A stretch of DNA of 64,000 bases from Ganoderma boninense. Its lineage: Eukaryota; Basidiomycota; Agaricomycetes; Polyporales; Polyporaceae. The position numbers were made by a program, and so were the translations under genes. Positions 1 to 12,225 of this stretch are shown piece after piece. Where the stretch lies: assembly GCA_002900995.3 (NCBI GenBank), contig CM035312.1, positions 2,415,103 to 2,479,102 of the forward strand, given 5' to 3'. The notes beneath the pieces are model-generated. The model did no database searches. It saw nothing but the letters and a program-made list of their open reading frames with translations, and was not told where the DNA came from. Positions within the stretch are counted from its first letter, which is position 1, and each line of letters opens with the position of its first letter.

Positions 1-423
1 CGATGACAGGGGATTTCACACGAGGGGGACTCTTGCAGCCATTGGTTGGAGTTGAACACAACTGCACAACATGAGATGCGGCAGAGGCTCTTGCAGGCAT
101 AGGTTGGAGTTCAATGCCACCGCACATCGCACTGAATGGAAGAGCCCCAGTTCTGAGTGGAATTCTGTTGGGCATCCCAGAGCTATCCTCTAGGTCATGA
201 GACTACCACAGAAATCAGGTATCACACTGTGTGCTCGCATAAACAGGTGCGTGATAAGTAAAAAACAACACTCACTAGCATTGAAGCATGGAGAGAATGT
301 TCGGTAGTGCCGCTTTAGGAAGTTGTGGGTGCGGAGTAGATTGAGATAAGGATTTGAGCACATTGGTGGGGCACAGCTTTTGGCTATGACATGGATTGGG
401 TCCCTGCAATGGAGACACGAAGA
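1..423. other. Left flank, no gene recognised
   Basis: No domain, repeat family or long open frame could be recognised here. The stretch ends at the outer LTR of the copia array. The five bases before that LTR (GAAGA) do not match the five after the array's right end (GAAAG), so this flank cannot be shown to be the original insertion site. Confidence 0.4.
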
Positions 424-887
424 TGTTAGCTGCAGTGGCCCTCAGGACGTCACAATGGCCTGTGTCAAGCTCTGTAAAGTCTGTATTGCTGGAAACTAAG
501 ATATGCTACTCACCTGTGTCAAGCTCTGTAAAGTCTAAGGACACAGAGCCTGACAGAGGCGTCGATACAGCTCATGGAGCACGTGCTAGGTAGAGTATGT
601 AACACTGTGCTACTGGCGCCGTTATGGCGCCCAGGGAGCTGATAAAGGTGGAAAAGTGACCAGGCCAGGGATTGAACCCAGGACCTGCTGGTTTGCACCC
701 AGACGCTCTACCACTGAGCTATCCGGCCTTGGGTTCAATAGAGACACCAGTTTATTAGTGTGGCTTAGTGTAACTGTAGCTCCCTGTCTATATGGCATTC
801 ATGCTATGCACTGGACATTAGGAGGCTTATGGCAGTTCAGGGACTAATACCTGCTGGATGAGTAAGCATGGTTACCACATCCTAACA
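424..887 (-). repeat. Copia LTR, tRNA-bearing type (LTR 1)
   Basis: In element orientation this 464-bp LTR runs TGTTAG...CTAACA with 6-bp inverted ends. Its right boundary on the plus strand abuts the truncated RNase H frame directly, with no polypurine tract. About 215 bp (424-638) are shared with the other LTR type at 16438 and 23837. The other half is unrelated and contains a tRNA-Cys-like gene. Confidence 0.8.
657..728 (-). tRNA. tRNA-Cys(GCA)-like gene inside LTR 1
   Basis: The minus strand folds as a cloverleaf. The D arm has the A-box sequence TAGCTCAGTGG, the anticodon loop GTGCAAA gives anticodon GCA, and the T arm has the B-box GGTTCAATCC. A TTTT terminator starts two bases after the discriminator A. 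The acceptor stem has two wobbles and one A-C mismatch, the T stem two wobbles and the anticodon stem one mismatch. Several of these fit C-to-T decay at CpG. It may be a captured tRNA gene or a tRNA-derived SINE head; activity is unknown. Confidence 0.6.
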
Positions 888-2668
888 ACTGCAGCGATGA
901 ACTCGGCCTCTGTGGTGGACAGAGCGACGAGGGACTGGAGGCGACTTGACCAGGAGATGGCCCCAGTGCCCATCTTGATCACATAGCCAGAGGTGGAGCG
1001 ACCAGTGTCAGGGCAGCCAGCATGGTCTGCGTCAGTGTAGGAGGTGAACAGCTCTGACTCTGGCGAGGGAGCGTAGGTGAGCTTGTAGTCGAGGGTGCCC
1101 TTGATGTAGCGGAACAGGTGCTTGACTGCCTTCCAGTGCGCCATGCCAGGGTGCTGTGAGAAGCGTGCAAGGTTGCCCACAGTGCGAGCAATGTCTGGGC
1201 GAGTGGCCACTGCAAGATAAAACAAGGAGCCGACTGCCTGGCTGTAGGGGATGTCCTGCATCGCACGGATGTCTGCAGGCGACGTGGGGGCCATGTCTGT
1301 GCTGAGGCGGAGGCCAGGGTCCATGGGAGTGCTGACTGGGTCGCAGTTAGAGAAGCCGTATCGCTCGAGGATGTCCAGGGAGTACTGGCGCTGCGAGATG
1401 GACAGGGAACGCTGCGAGCAGTCGCACTCAATCTGCACACCCAGGAGCCACGACGTGGGGCCCAGGTCTCGCAGCTTGAAGTGCTTGCACAGGTCATCCT
1501 TGACTCGCTGGATCGCCGCCTTGTCCTTGCCTGCAATGGTGATGTCGTCGACGAATACAGGGATGATGAGACGCACACCATCACGCAGGTACACCCAGAC
1601 ACTGTGCTCACAGGTGAGGCGTTCAAAGCCCAGCTTGGTGAGCACCTCGTCCAGCTTCTCGTGCCAGCAGCGGCCAGCCTGCTTGAGGCCATAGAGAGCC
1701 TTGCACAGGCGCCACACCCACTGCAGAGTCTTCTCCTCAAAGCCATCTGGCTGGCGCATGTAGACCTCCTCCTTGAGCTCGCCATTGAGGTAGGCAGAGG
1801 AGATGTCGACTGACTCCAGCTCGAGGTCCTCGAGGGCTGCAAGGGTGAGGATAGCGCGGATGGAGGCCCACTTGGGCGTAGGAGCAAAGGTCTCGTTGTA
1901 CTCGAAGCCAGGGCACTGTGAGAACCCCTTGGCCACCAGTCTGCCCTTGTAGCGTTCGATAGAGCCGTCTGCATTGCGCTTGACCCAGAATACCCAGCGG
2001 GAGCCAATGGCCTTGCGCCCAGGGGGCAGGAGGACAAGCTCGAAGGTGCCGTTCTCGACAAGGGACTGCAGCTCTTCCTGCGCTGCCTTGAGCCACTTGT
2101 TGCGCTCCTCCGGCTCGAGTGCCATGACCTCGGACATCGATGTGGGCTCCCCAAAGTGCTCCTGGCTGGCCTTCGATGCCTGCTCGACCACTGACTCGAA
2201 TGCGACGTCCAGGGCATCGTCGTAGGACAGGTAGTCGATGAGGGGGTCAGAGTAGACGTCATCGAGGCCTGCTAGCATTGCATGGAGTGCGTCCTCATCG
2301 CTGCTGTCCCCTCGACCTATGAGGTCCAGCTCGTCGTCTGAGGATGTAGGACTCGGTGGGGGAGAGCGTGGACGGTTGGGGAACGGTCGATTAAGGCCAG
2401 GAGCAGCTGGTGCATCGACTGGAGCCTCAATGAGTGGATCGGGCGACGAGGAGCGTTCAGGCTGAGGAGATGGAGCAGGAGCAGGAGCAGGAGCAGGGGA
2501 CACAGAGCGAATGCGGAGACGCTGAGGAACAAGGTTCTGGCGTTCAAGGGCACGCTCATTGAGGGAGCCTTGAGGGCGAGAGGCACGCGAGGGGAGCTGC
2601 TTGCGAGCAAGAGCTGGATAGGGCCTGAAACCTGGGTTTTGTGCTTGCTGGTGCGCAGATGGCGCCAC
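888..2668 (-). pseudogene. Copia unit 1: reverse transcriptase and truncated RNase H
   Basis: One open frame carries the copia reverse transcriptase, including the LPPGRKAIGSRWVF entry motif, DISSAYLNGEL, the catalytic VFVDDI box and the YGLKQAG motif. RNase H begins (DADHAGCPDTGRSTSG) but is cut after the catalytic TTEAEF motif, where the frame runs into the LTR. Against the fifth copy about 320 bp of the RNase H end and the polypurine tract are missing. Four arginines of the fifth copy are cysteines here (CGC to TGC), which points to CpG decay. Not functional as it stands. Confidence 0.85.
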
Positions 2669-4509
2669 AGGGCGAGCGACTGGTGCAGGAGGTGGCCGAG
2701 CAGGTGGAGGCGTTGGTGAACGAGCAGGGAGTTGTGCAGGTGGTGCAGGAGGTTGTGCCGGTGGTGGAGAGTCTGGTGGTGAAGGTGATCGAGCTGGAGA
2801 TGGCTGGCGAGGTGGTGGAGGCGCAGGCTGTGGTGCAGGAGGCGCAGGAGGAGCTGGAGGAGCTGGAGGCGCAAGAGGTGCAGGATCATCATAGTTGTCA
2901 TCTCTCCCTGATCATGCAGCTCTGGCACTCCTGGCGCACCGTTGTCTGGTGGTGCTGCATCGTCAGGGCCCCCAGGGATCTCCACATCGTCGAGGGGCAG
3001 GCCAAAGACATTGATGAAGGGCGAGTTGCCAGGGAAGCACTGCTCGTCAAACACTGCATGCGATGAGACGATCGCCTTCTTTGCTGCAGGGTCCCAGAAC
3101 CGCCAGGCCTTGGTGCCATCTGGGTAGCCAATGAAGATGCACTTGTGTGTGGGGCTGCAGCGCCTTGCGGTCCTTCTTGCGGATAAGCACATAGGCCAGG
3201 CAGCCAAAAACGCGGAAATAGGACACATCAGGCTTGCGCCCGTCGCCCTTCCAGGCTGTGTAGGGAATGCCGCCGTCGAGCGCAGAGGTGGGCATGCGGT
3301 TGCGCGTGTGGACAAAGGTAGAGACGGCATGGCACCAGAATGAAGGAGGCAGCTTGGACTGGGCAAGCAGGGCAGTGGCACCCTCAGACGTCGTCCTGTT
3401 TGCTCGCTCTGCCACGCCGTTCTGGTGGGGCTCATCCGGCTCAGTGTGCTGCCTGTGGATGCCGTGCTCAGCACAGAAGTCGATGAACTCCTGGCCCATG
3501 TACTCGCCGCCCTTGTCGTCCCGTGTAGCCTTGATGTGCAGCCCCAGGCAGTTCTCAGCATATGCCTTGTACACCTTGAAGGCTGCAAATGTGTCGCTCT
3601 TGCGCTTGAGGTAGGCCAGGGCCCAGAAACGCGTCGCATCGTCGACAAACACCATCCAGTAGAGGTAGCCCTCGGGCGTGGGCACAGCAAGCTTTCCCTT
3701 GAGGTCTGTGTGCACCAGGGCAAGCCGCACGAACCGTCTGGAGGCGAAGCGAGGGATGGAGTGGCGGTTGAGCTTGCCAGCCAGGCAGGGCTCGCAGATG
3801 GTGCTGGGGGCACGCTTGGAGCGGATGGTGAGGCCCTTGACAAGCTCCTTGTTGACCACAGAGCGCAGGTCGTCGAGGTTGACATGGGAGCAGCGCTGGT
3901 GCCACAGGGCGAGGTCCTCGTCGCAGGTAGTAGAGGCGGACATGGCAGACTTGGACTGGGACAGGGTGTGGCCAAGGAGGTAGCCGACGTTGTGCTCGTT
4001 GACCTGGGCCTTGAAGCGCAGCTGCCCCTGGTGGTAGAAGAGCACAGACGACGCAGAGAGCTCAACAGAGTAGCCCTTCTCCCGGGTGAGGTGGAAAATC
4101 GACAGGAGGTTGCTGGCCAGGGCAGGGACATGGAGGACGTCGTGCAGGACGATGGCAGGGGGCAAAACTCCGTCTATCTCAGCTGGCTGGAACACCACAG
4201 AGCCCTGGGGCTTGGAAAGGATGGGGGTGGCACAGAAGGAGTAGGAAGGCATGAATGACATACTGGGATCCATAGGCACGATGTGGCGACGTGGCAACAA
4301 AGGGCCTGGGCGATGACGTGGCGCGTGACGCACTGGCAAAACGACGAGGCGAGGGGACAAAAACTGCGTCCTGGAGCGAAGAGAGAAGGAACCAGTCCCA
4401 GAGCGAGCAGATGCATCAAGCAGAGGGAGCAGGAGTGGAGTGGGGGCTGGGTGAGGCCAGGGAGCGAATAGACAAGCGAAATTTGGAGTCCTGAGGTGCT
4501 GAGAGCGCA
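2669..4509 (-). pseudogene. Copia unit 1: integrase and proline-rich linker
   Basis: The integrase shows the HHCC zinc site (WHQRCSHVN...CEPCLAG) and the catalytic core (VHTDLKG, then DDKGGEY). A long Pro/Ala-rich linker joins it to the reverse transcriptase frame. One-base changes break the frame near 3150 and in the linker. The region upstream of the integrase has lost the protease active site that unit 4 keeps, and no gag is present: only about 300 bp separate the integrase region from the primer site. Confidence 0.8.
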
Positions 4510-4521
4510 GGGCTCATAACC
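4510..4521 (-). promoter_or_regulatory. Primer-binding site for an initiator tRNA-Met half molecule
   Basis: The plus-strand bases GGGCTCATAACC, next to the LTR, equal the anticodon arm of fungal initiator tRNA-Met, and the match extends upstream through GCGCAGGGC. Pairing at the anticodon arm rather than the tRNA 3' end is the arrangement known for Drosophila copia, which uses a 5' half of tRNA-iMet. The same site lies beside the other LTRs; one C is missing at 8374. Confidence 0.75.
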
Positions 4522-4986
4522 TGTTAGCTGCAGTGGCCCTCAGGACGTCACAATGGCCTGTGTCAAGCTCTGTAAAGTCTGTATTGCAGGAAACTAAGAT
4601 ATGCTACTCACCTGTGTCAAGCTCTGTAAAGTCTAAGGACACAGAGCCTGACAGAGGCGTCGATACAGCTCATGGAGCACGTGCTAGGTAGAGTATGTAA
4701 CACTGTGCTACTGGCGCCGTTATGGCGCCCAGGGAGCTGATAAAGGTGGAAAAGTGACCAGGCCAGGGATTGAACCCAGGACCTGCTGGTTTGCACCCAG
4801 ACGCTCTACCACTGAGCTATCCGGCCCTTGGGTTCAATAGAGACACCAGTTTATTAGTGTGGCTTAGTGTAACTGTAGCTCCCTGTCTATATGGCATTCA
4901 TGCTATGCACTGGACATTAGGAGGCTTATGGCAGTTCAGGGACTAATACCTGCTGGATGAGTAAGCATGGTTACCACATCCTAACA
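4522..4986 (-). repeat. Copia LTR, tRNA-bearing type (LTR 2)
   Basis: This 465-bp LTR lies between units 1 and 2 and serves as the 5' LTR of unit 1 and the 3' LTR of unit 2. It is nearly identical to LTR 1 and again joins the truncated RNase H frame of the next unit without a polypurine tract. Confidence 0.8.
4755..4826 (-). tRNA. tRNA-Cys(GCA)-like gene inside LTR 2
   Basis: Same A box, GCA anticodon, B box and TTTT terminator as the copy in LTR 1. One extra C lies just outside the 5' end. Confidence 0.55.
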
Positions 4987-7900
4987 ACTGCAGCGATGAA
5001 CTCGGCCTCTGTGGTGGACAGAGCGACGAGGGACTGGAGGCGACTTGACCAGGAGATGGCCCCAGTGCCCATCTTGATCACATAGCCAGAGGTGGAGCGA
5101 CCAGTGTCAGGCAGCCAGCATGGTCTGCGTCAGTGTAGGAGGTGAACAGCTCTGACTCTGGCGAGGGAGCGTAGGTGAGCTTGTAGTCGAGGGTGCCCTT
5201 GATGTAGCGGAACAGGTGCTTGACTGCCTTCCAGTGCGCCATGCCCAGGGTGCTGTGAGAACGTGCAAGGTTGCCCACAGTGCGAGCAATGTCTGGGCGA
5301 GTGGCCACTGCAAGATAAAACAAGGAGCCGACTGCCTGGCTGTAGGGGATGTCCTGCATCGCACGGATGTCTGCAGGCGACGTGGGGGCCATGTCTGTGC
5401 TGAGGCGGAGGCCAGGGTCCATGGGAGTGCTGACTGGGTCGCAGTTAGAGAGAAGCCGTATCGCTCGAGGATGTCCAGGGAGTACTGGCGCTGCGAGATG
5501 GACAGGGAACGCTGCGAGCAGTCGCACTCAATCTGCACACCCAGGAGCCACGACGTGGGGCCAGGTCTCGCAGCTTGAAGTGCTTGCACAGGTCATCCTT
5601 GACTCGCTGGATCGCCGCCTTGTCCTTGCCTGCAATGGTGATGTCGTCGACGAAGACAGGGATGATAAGACGCACACCGTCGTGCAGGTACACCCAGACA
5701 CTGTGCTCACAGGTGAGGCGTTCAAAGCCCAGCTTGGTGAGCACCTCGTCCAGCTTCTCGTGCCAGCAGCGGCCAGCCTGCTTGAGGCCATAGAGAGCCT
5801 TGCACAGGCGCCACACCCACTGCAGAGTCTTCTCCTCAAAGCCATCTGGCTGGCGCATGTAGACCTCCTCCTTGAGCTCGCCATTGAGGTAGGCAGAGGA
5901 GATGTCGACTGACTCCAGCTCGAGGTCCTCGAGGGCTGCAAGGGTGAGGATAGCGCGGATGGAGGCCCACTTGGGCGTAGGAGCAAAGGTCTCGTTGTAC
6001 TCGAAGCCAGGGCACTGTGAGAACCCCTTGGCCACTAGTCAGCCCTTGTAGCGTTCAATGGAGCCGTCTGCGTTGCGCTTGACCCGGAACACCCAGTGGG
6101 AGCCAATGGCCTTGCGCCCAGGGGGCAGGAGGACAAGCTCGAAGGTGCTGTTCTCAACGAGGGACTGCAGCTCTTCCTGTGCTGCCTTGAGCCACTTGTT
6201 GCGCTCCTCAGGCTCGAGTGCCATGACTTCAGATATCGACCGGGGCTCCCCAAAGTGCTCCTGGCTTGCCCTCAATGCCTGCTCTGAGTGGATCGGGCGA
6301 CGAGGAGCGTTCAGGCTGAGGAGATGGAGCAGGAGCAGGAGCAGGAGCAGGGGACACAGAGCGAATGCGGAGACGCTGAGGAACAAGGTTCTGGCGTTCA
6401 AGGGCACGCTCGTTGAGGGAGCCTTGGGGGCGAGAGGCACGCGAGGGGAGCTGCTTGCGAGCAAGAGCTGAATAGGGCCTGAAACCTGGGTTTTGTGCTT
6501 GCTGGTGCGCAGATGGCGCCACAGGGCGAGCGACTGGTGCAGGAGGTGGCCGAGCAGGTGGAGGCGTTGGTGAACGAGCAGGGAGTTGTGCAGGTGGTGC
6601 AGGAGGTTGTGCCGGTGGTGGAGAGTCTGGTGGTGAAGGTGATCGAGCTGGAGATGGCTGGCGAGGTGGTGGAGGCGCAGGCTGTGGTGCAGGAGGCGCA
6701 GGAGGAGCTGGAGGAGCTGGAGGCGCAAGAGGTGCAGGATCATCATAGTTGTCATCTCTCCCCTGATCATGCAGCTCTGGCACTCCTGGCGCACCGTTGT
6801 CTGGTGGTGCTGCATCGTCAGGGCCCCCAGGGATCTCCACATCGTCGAGGGGCAGGCCAAAGACATTGATGAAGGGCGAGTTGCCAGGGAAGCACTGCTC
6901 GTCAAACACTGCATGCGATGAGACGATCGCCTTCTTTGCTGCAGGGTCCCCAGAACCGCCAGGCCTTGGTGCCATCTGGGTAGCCAATGAAGATGCACTT
7001 GCGTGTGTGGGGCTGCAGCGCCTTGCGGTCCTTCTTGCGGATAAGCACATAGGCCAGGCAGCCAAAAACGCGGAAATAGGACACATCAGGCTTGCGCCCG
7101 TCGCCCTTCCAGGCTGTGTAGGGAATGCCGCCGTCGAGCGCAGAGGTGGGCATGCGGTTGCGCGTGTGGACAAAGGTAGAGACGGCATGGCACCAGAATG
7201 AAGGAGGCAGCTTGGACTGGGCAAGCAGGGCAGTGGCACCCTCAGACGTCGTCCTGTTTGCTCGCTCTGCCACGCGTTCTGGTGGGGCTCATCCGGCTCA
7301 GTGTGCTGCCTGTGGATGCCCGTGCTCAGCACAGAAGTCGATGAACTCCTGGCCCATGTACTCGCCGCCCTTGTCGTCCGTGTAGCCTTGATGTGCAGCC
7401 CCAGGCAGTTCTCAGCATATGCCTTGTACACCTTGAAGGCTGCAAATGTGTCGCTCTTGCGCTTGAGGTAGGCCAGGGCCAGAAACGCGTCGCATCGTCG
7501 ACAAACACCATCCAGTAGAGGTAGCCCTCGGGCGTGGGCACAGCAAGCTTTCCTTGAGGTCTGTGTGCACCAGGGCAAGCCGCACGAACCGTCTGGAGGC
7601 GAAGCGAGGGATGGAGTGGCGGTTGAGCTTTGCCAGCCAGGCAGGGCTCGCAGATGGTGCTGGGGGGCACGCTTGGAGCGGATGGTGAGGCCCTTGACAA
7701 GCTCCTTGTTGACCACAGAGCGCAGGTCGTCGAGGTTGACATGGGAGCAGCGCTGGTGCCACAGGGCGAGGTCCTCGTCGCAGGTAGTAGAGGCGGACAT
7801 GGCAGACTTGGACTGGGACAGGGTGTGGCCAAGGAGGTAGCCGACGTTGTGCTCGTTGACCTGGGCCTTGAAGCGCAGCTGCCCCTGGTGGTAGAAGAGC

Positions 7901-8374
7901 ACAGACGACGCAGAGAGCTCAACAGAGTAGCCCTTCTCCCGGGTGAGGTGGAAAATCGACAGGAGGTTGCTGGCCAGGGCAGGGACATGGAGGACGTCGT
8001 GCAGGACGATGGCAGGGGGCAAAACTCCGTCTATCTCAGCTGGCTGGAACACCACAGAGCCTGGGCTTGGAAAGGATGGGGGTGGCACAGAAGGAGTAGG
8101 AAGGCATGAATGACATACTGGGATCCATAGGCACGATGTGGCGACGTGGCAACAAAGGGCCTGGGCGATGACGTGGCGCGTGACGCACTGGCAAAACGAC
8201 GAGGCGAGGGGACAAAAACTGCGTCCTGGAGCGAAGAGAGAAGGAACCAGTCCCAGAGCGAGCAGATGCATCAAGCAGAGGGAGCAGGAGTGGAGTGGGG
8301 GCTGGGTGAGGCCAGGGAGCGAATAGACAAGCGAAATTGGAGTCCTGAGGTGCTGAGAGCGCAGGGCTCATAAC
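4987..8374 (-). pseudogene. Copia unit 2 (internal region)
   Basis: It contains integrase (right) and reverse transcriptase (left) pieces of the same element as unit 1. A deletion of about 250 bp removes the acidic spacer between the proline-rich linker and the reverse transcriptase. A stop follows RYKG in the reverse transcriptase, and many one-base indels break the frames, several of them in C or G runs. The protease motif and gag are absent and RNase H is truncated at the LTR. Units 2, 3 and 4 share the spacer deletion and the stop, so these changes predate the array. Confidence 0.8.
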
Positions 8375-8838
8375 TGTTAGCTGCAGTGGCCCTCAGGACG
8401 TCACAATGGCCTGTGTCAAGCTCTGTAAAGTCTGTATTGCAGGAAACTAAGATATGCTACTCACCTGTGTCAAGCTCTGTAAAGTCTAAGGACACAGAGC
8501 CTGACAGAGGGTCGATACAGCTCATGGAGCACGTGCTAGGTAGAGTATGTAACACTGTGCTACTGGCGCCGTTATGGCGCCCAGGGAGCTGATAAAGGTG
8601 GAAAAGTGACCAGGCCAGGATTGAACCCAGGACCTGCTGGTTTGCACCCAGACGCTCTACCACTGAGCTATCCGGCCTTGGGTTCAATAGAGACACCAGT
8701 TTATTTAGTGTGGCTTAGTGTAACTGTAGCTCCCTGTCTATATGGCATTCATGCTATGCACTGGACATTTAGGAGGCTTATGGCAGTTCAGGGACTAATA
8801 CCTGCTGGATGAGTAAGCATGGTTACCACATCCTAACA
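8375..8838 (-). repeat. Copia LTR, tRNA-bearing type (LTR 3)
   Basis: 464 bp, TGTTAG..CTAACA in element orientation, between units 2 and 3. It differs from LTR 2 by a few one-base length changes. Confidence 0.8.
8607..8677 (-). tRNA. tRNA-Cys(GCA)-like gene inside LTR 3
   Basis: Same tRNA-like unit as in LTR 1, with one G lost in the T arm (71 nt). Confidence 0.5.
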
Positions 8839-11800
8839 ACTGCAGCGATGAACTGGCCTCTGTGGTGGACAGAGCGACGAGGGACTGGAGGCGACTTGAC
8901 CAGGAGATGGCCCCAGTGCCCATCTTGATCACATAGCCAGAGGTGGAGCGACCAGTGTCAGGGCAGCCAGCATGGTCTGCGTCAGTGTATGGAGGTGAAC
9001 AGCTCTGATCTGGCGAGGGAGCGTAGGTGAGCTTGTAGTCGAGGGTGCCCTTGATGTAGCGGAACAGGTGCTTGACTGCCTTCCAGTGCGCCATGCCAGG
9101 GTGCTGTGAGAAGCGTGCAAGGTTGCCCACAGTGCGAGCAATGTCTGGGCGAGTGGCCACTGCAAGATAAAACAAGGAGCCGACTGCCTGGCTGTAGGGG
9201 ATGTCCTGCATCGCACGGATGTCTGCAGGCGACGTGGGGGCCATGTCTGTGCTGAGGCGGAGGCCAGGGTCCATGGGAGTGCTGACTGGGTCGCAGTTAG
9301 AGAAGCCGTATCGCTCGAGGATGTCCAGGGAGTACTGGCGCTGCGAGATGGACAGGGAACGCTGCGAGCAGTCGCACTCAATCTGCACACCCAGGAGCCA
9401 CGACGTGGGGCCCAGGTCTCGCAGCTTGAAGTGCTTGCACAGGTCATCCTTGACTCGCTGGATCGCCGCCTTGTCCTTGCCTGCAATGGTGATGTCGTCG
9501 ACGAAGACAGGGATGATAAGACGCACACCGTCGTGCAGGTACACCCAGACACTGTGCTCACAGGTGAGGCGTTCAAAGCCCAGCTTGGTGAGCACCTCGT
9601 CCAGCTTCTCGTGCCAGCAGCGGCCAGCCTGCTTGAGGCCATAGAGAGCCTTGCACAGGCGCCACACCCACTGCAGAGTCTTCTCCTCAAAGCCATCTGG
9701 CTGGCGCATGTAGACCTCCTCCTTGAGCTCGCCATTGAGGTAGGCAGAGGAGATGTCGACTGACTCCAGCTCGAGGTCCTCGAGGGCTGCAAGGGTGAGG
9801 ATAGCGCGGATGGAGGCCCACTTGGGCGTAGGAGCAAAGGTCTCGTTGTACTCGAAGCCAGGGCACTGTGAGAACCCCTTGGCCACTAGTCAGCCCTTGT
9901 AGCGTTCAATGGAGCCGTCTGCGTTGCGCTTGACCCGGAACACCCAGTGGGAGCCAATGGCCTTGCGCCCAGGGGGCAGGAGGACAAGCTCGAAGGTGCT
10001 GTTCTCAACGAGGGACTGCAGCTCTTCCTGTGCTGCCTTGAGCCACTTGTTGCGCTCCTCAGGCTCGAGTGCCATGACTTCAGATATCGACCGGGGCTCC
10101 CCAAAGTGCTCCTGGCTTGCCCTCAATGCCTGCTCTGAGTGGATCGGGCGACGAGGAGCGTTCAGGCTGAGGAGATGGAGCAGGAGCAGGAGCAGGAGCA
10201 GGGGACACAGAGCGAATGCGGAGACGCTGAGGAACAAGGTTCTGGCGTTCAAGGGCACGCTCGTTGAGGGAGCCTTGGGGGCGAGAGGCACGCGAGGGGA
10301 GCTGCTTGCGAGCAAGAGCTGAATAGGGCCTGAAACCTGGGTTTTGTGCTTGCTGGTGCGCAGATGGCGCCACAGGGCGAGCGACTGGTGCAGGAGGTGG
10401 CCGAGCAGGTGGAGGCGTTGGTGAACGAGCAGGGAGTTGTGCAGGTGGTGCAGGAGGTTGTGCCGGTGGTGGAGAGTCTGGTGGTGAAGGTGATCGAGCT
10501 GGAGATGGCTGGCGAGGTGGTGGAGGCGCAGGCTGTGGTGCAGGAGGCGCAGGAGGAGCTGGAGGAGCTGGAGGCGCAAGAGGTGCAGGATCATCATAGT
10601 TGTCATCTCTCCCCTGATCATGCAGCTCTGGCACTCCTGGCGCACCGTTGTCTGGTGGTGCTGCATCGTCAGGGCCCCCAGGGATCTCCACATCGTCGAG
10701 GGGCAGGCCAAAGACATTGATGAAGGGCGAGTTGCCAGGGAAGCACTGCTCGTCAAACACTGCATGCGATGAGACGATCGCCTTCTTTGCTGCAGGGTCC
10801 CAGAACCGCCAGGCCTTGGTGCCATCTGGGTAGCCAATGAAGATGCACTTGCGTGTGTGGGGCTGCAGCGCCTTGCGGTCCTTCTTGCGGATAAGCACAT
10901 AGGCCAGGCAGCCAAAAACGCGGAAATAGGACACATCAGGCTTGCGCCCGTCGCCCTTCCAGGCTGTGTAGGGAATGCCGCCGTCGAGCGCAGAGGTGGG
11001 CATGCGGTTGCGCGTGTGGACAAAGGTAGAGACGGCATGGCACCAGAATGAAGGAGGCAGCTTGGACTGGGCAAGCAGGGCAGTGGCACCCTCAGACGTC
11101 GTCCTGTTTGCTCGCTCTGCCACGCCGTTCTGGTGGGGCTCATCCGGCTCAGTGTGCTGCCTGTGGATGCCGTGCTCAGCACAGAAGTCGATGAACTCCT
11201 GGCCCATGTACTCGCCGCCCTTGTCGTCCCGTGTAGCCTTGATGTGCAGCCCCAGGCAGTTCTCAGCATATGCCTTGTACACCTTGAAGGCTGCAAATGT
11301 GTCGCTCTTGCGCTTGAGGTAGGCCAGGGCCCAGAAACGCGTCGCATCGTCGACAAACACCATCCAGTAGAGGTAGCCCTCGGGCGTGGGCACAGCAAGC
11401 TTTCCCTTGAGGTCTGTGTGCACCAGGGCAAGCCGCACGAACCGTCTGGAGGCGAAGCGAGGGATGGAGTGGCGGTTGAGCTTGCCAGCCAGGCAGGGCT
11501 CGCAGATGGTGCTGGGGGCACGCTTGGAGCGGATGGTGAGGCCCTTGACAAGCTCCTTGTTGACCACAGAGCGCAGGTCGTCGAGGTTGACATGGGAGCA
11601 GCGCTGGTGCCACAGGGCGAGGTCCTCGTCGCAGGTAGTAGAGGCGGACATGGCAGACTTGGACTGGGACAGGGTGTGGCCAAGGAGGTAGCCGACGTTG
11701 TGCTCGTTGACCTGGGCCTTGAAGCGCAGTGCCCCTGGTGGTAGAAGAGCACAGACGACGCAGAGAGCTCAACAGAGTAGCCCTTCTCCCGGGTGAGGTG

Positions 11801-12225
11801 GAAAATCGACAGGAGGTTGCTGGCCAGGGCAGGGACATGGAGGACGTCGTGCAGGACGATGGCAGGGGCAAAACTCCGTCTATCTCAGCTGGCTGGAACA
11901 CACAGAGCCCTGGGGCTTGGAAAGGATGGGGGTGGCACAGAAGGAGTAGGAAGGCATGAATGACATACTGGGATCCATAGGCACGATGTGGCGACGTGGC
12001 AACAAAGGGCCTGGGCGATGACGTGGCGCGTGACGCACTGGCAAAACGACGAGGCGAGGGGACAAAAACTGCGTCCTGGAGCGAAGAGAGAAGGAACCAG
12101 TCCAGAGCGAGCAGATGCATCAAGCAGAGGGAGCAGGAGTGGAGTGGGGGCTGGGTGAGGCCAGGGAGCGAATAGACAAGCGAAATTTGGAGTCCTGAGG
12201 TGCTGAGAGCGCAGGGCTCATAACC
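8839..12225 (-). pseudogene. Copia unit 3 (internal region)
   Basis: It is close to unit 2, with the same spacer deletion, the same stop after RYKG, no protease motif, no gag and truncated RNase H. The integrase frame is longer here: a continuous 523-codon reading runs from the zinc site into the proline-rich linker (11651 down to 10080). Small indels near 11730-11890 break the part upstream of the integrase. Confidence 0.8.

Noticed and set aside
2641..3066. Long open frame on the plus strand opposite the copia linker (Glu/Val/Gln-rich)
   Set aside because: It is the antisense of the Pro/Ala-rich linker; repeated GGAGCAGG-type codons stay open in several frames. The minus strand carries the copia domains.
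5528..5986. Ser/Arg-rich overlapping frames in the copia units
   Set aside because: They are other-frame shadows of the reverse transcriptase and lack any domain motif.
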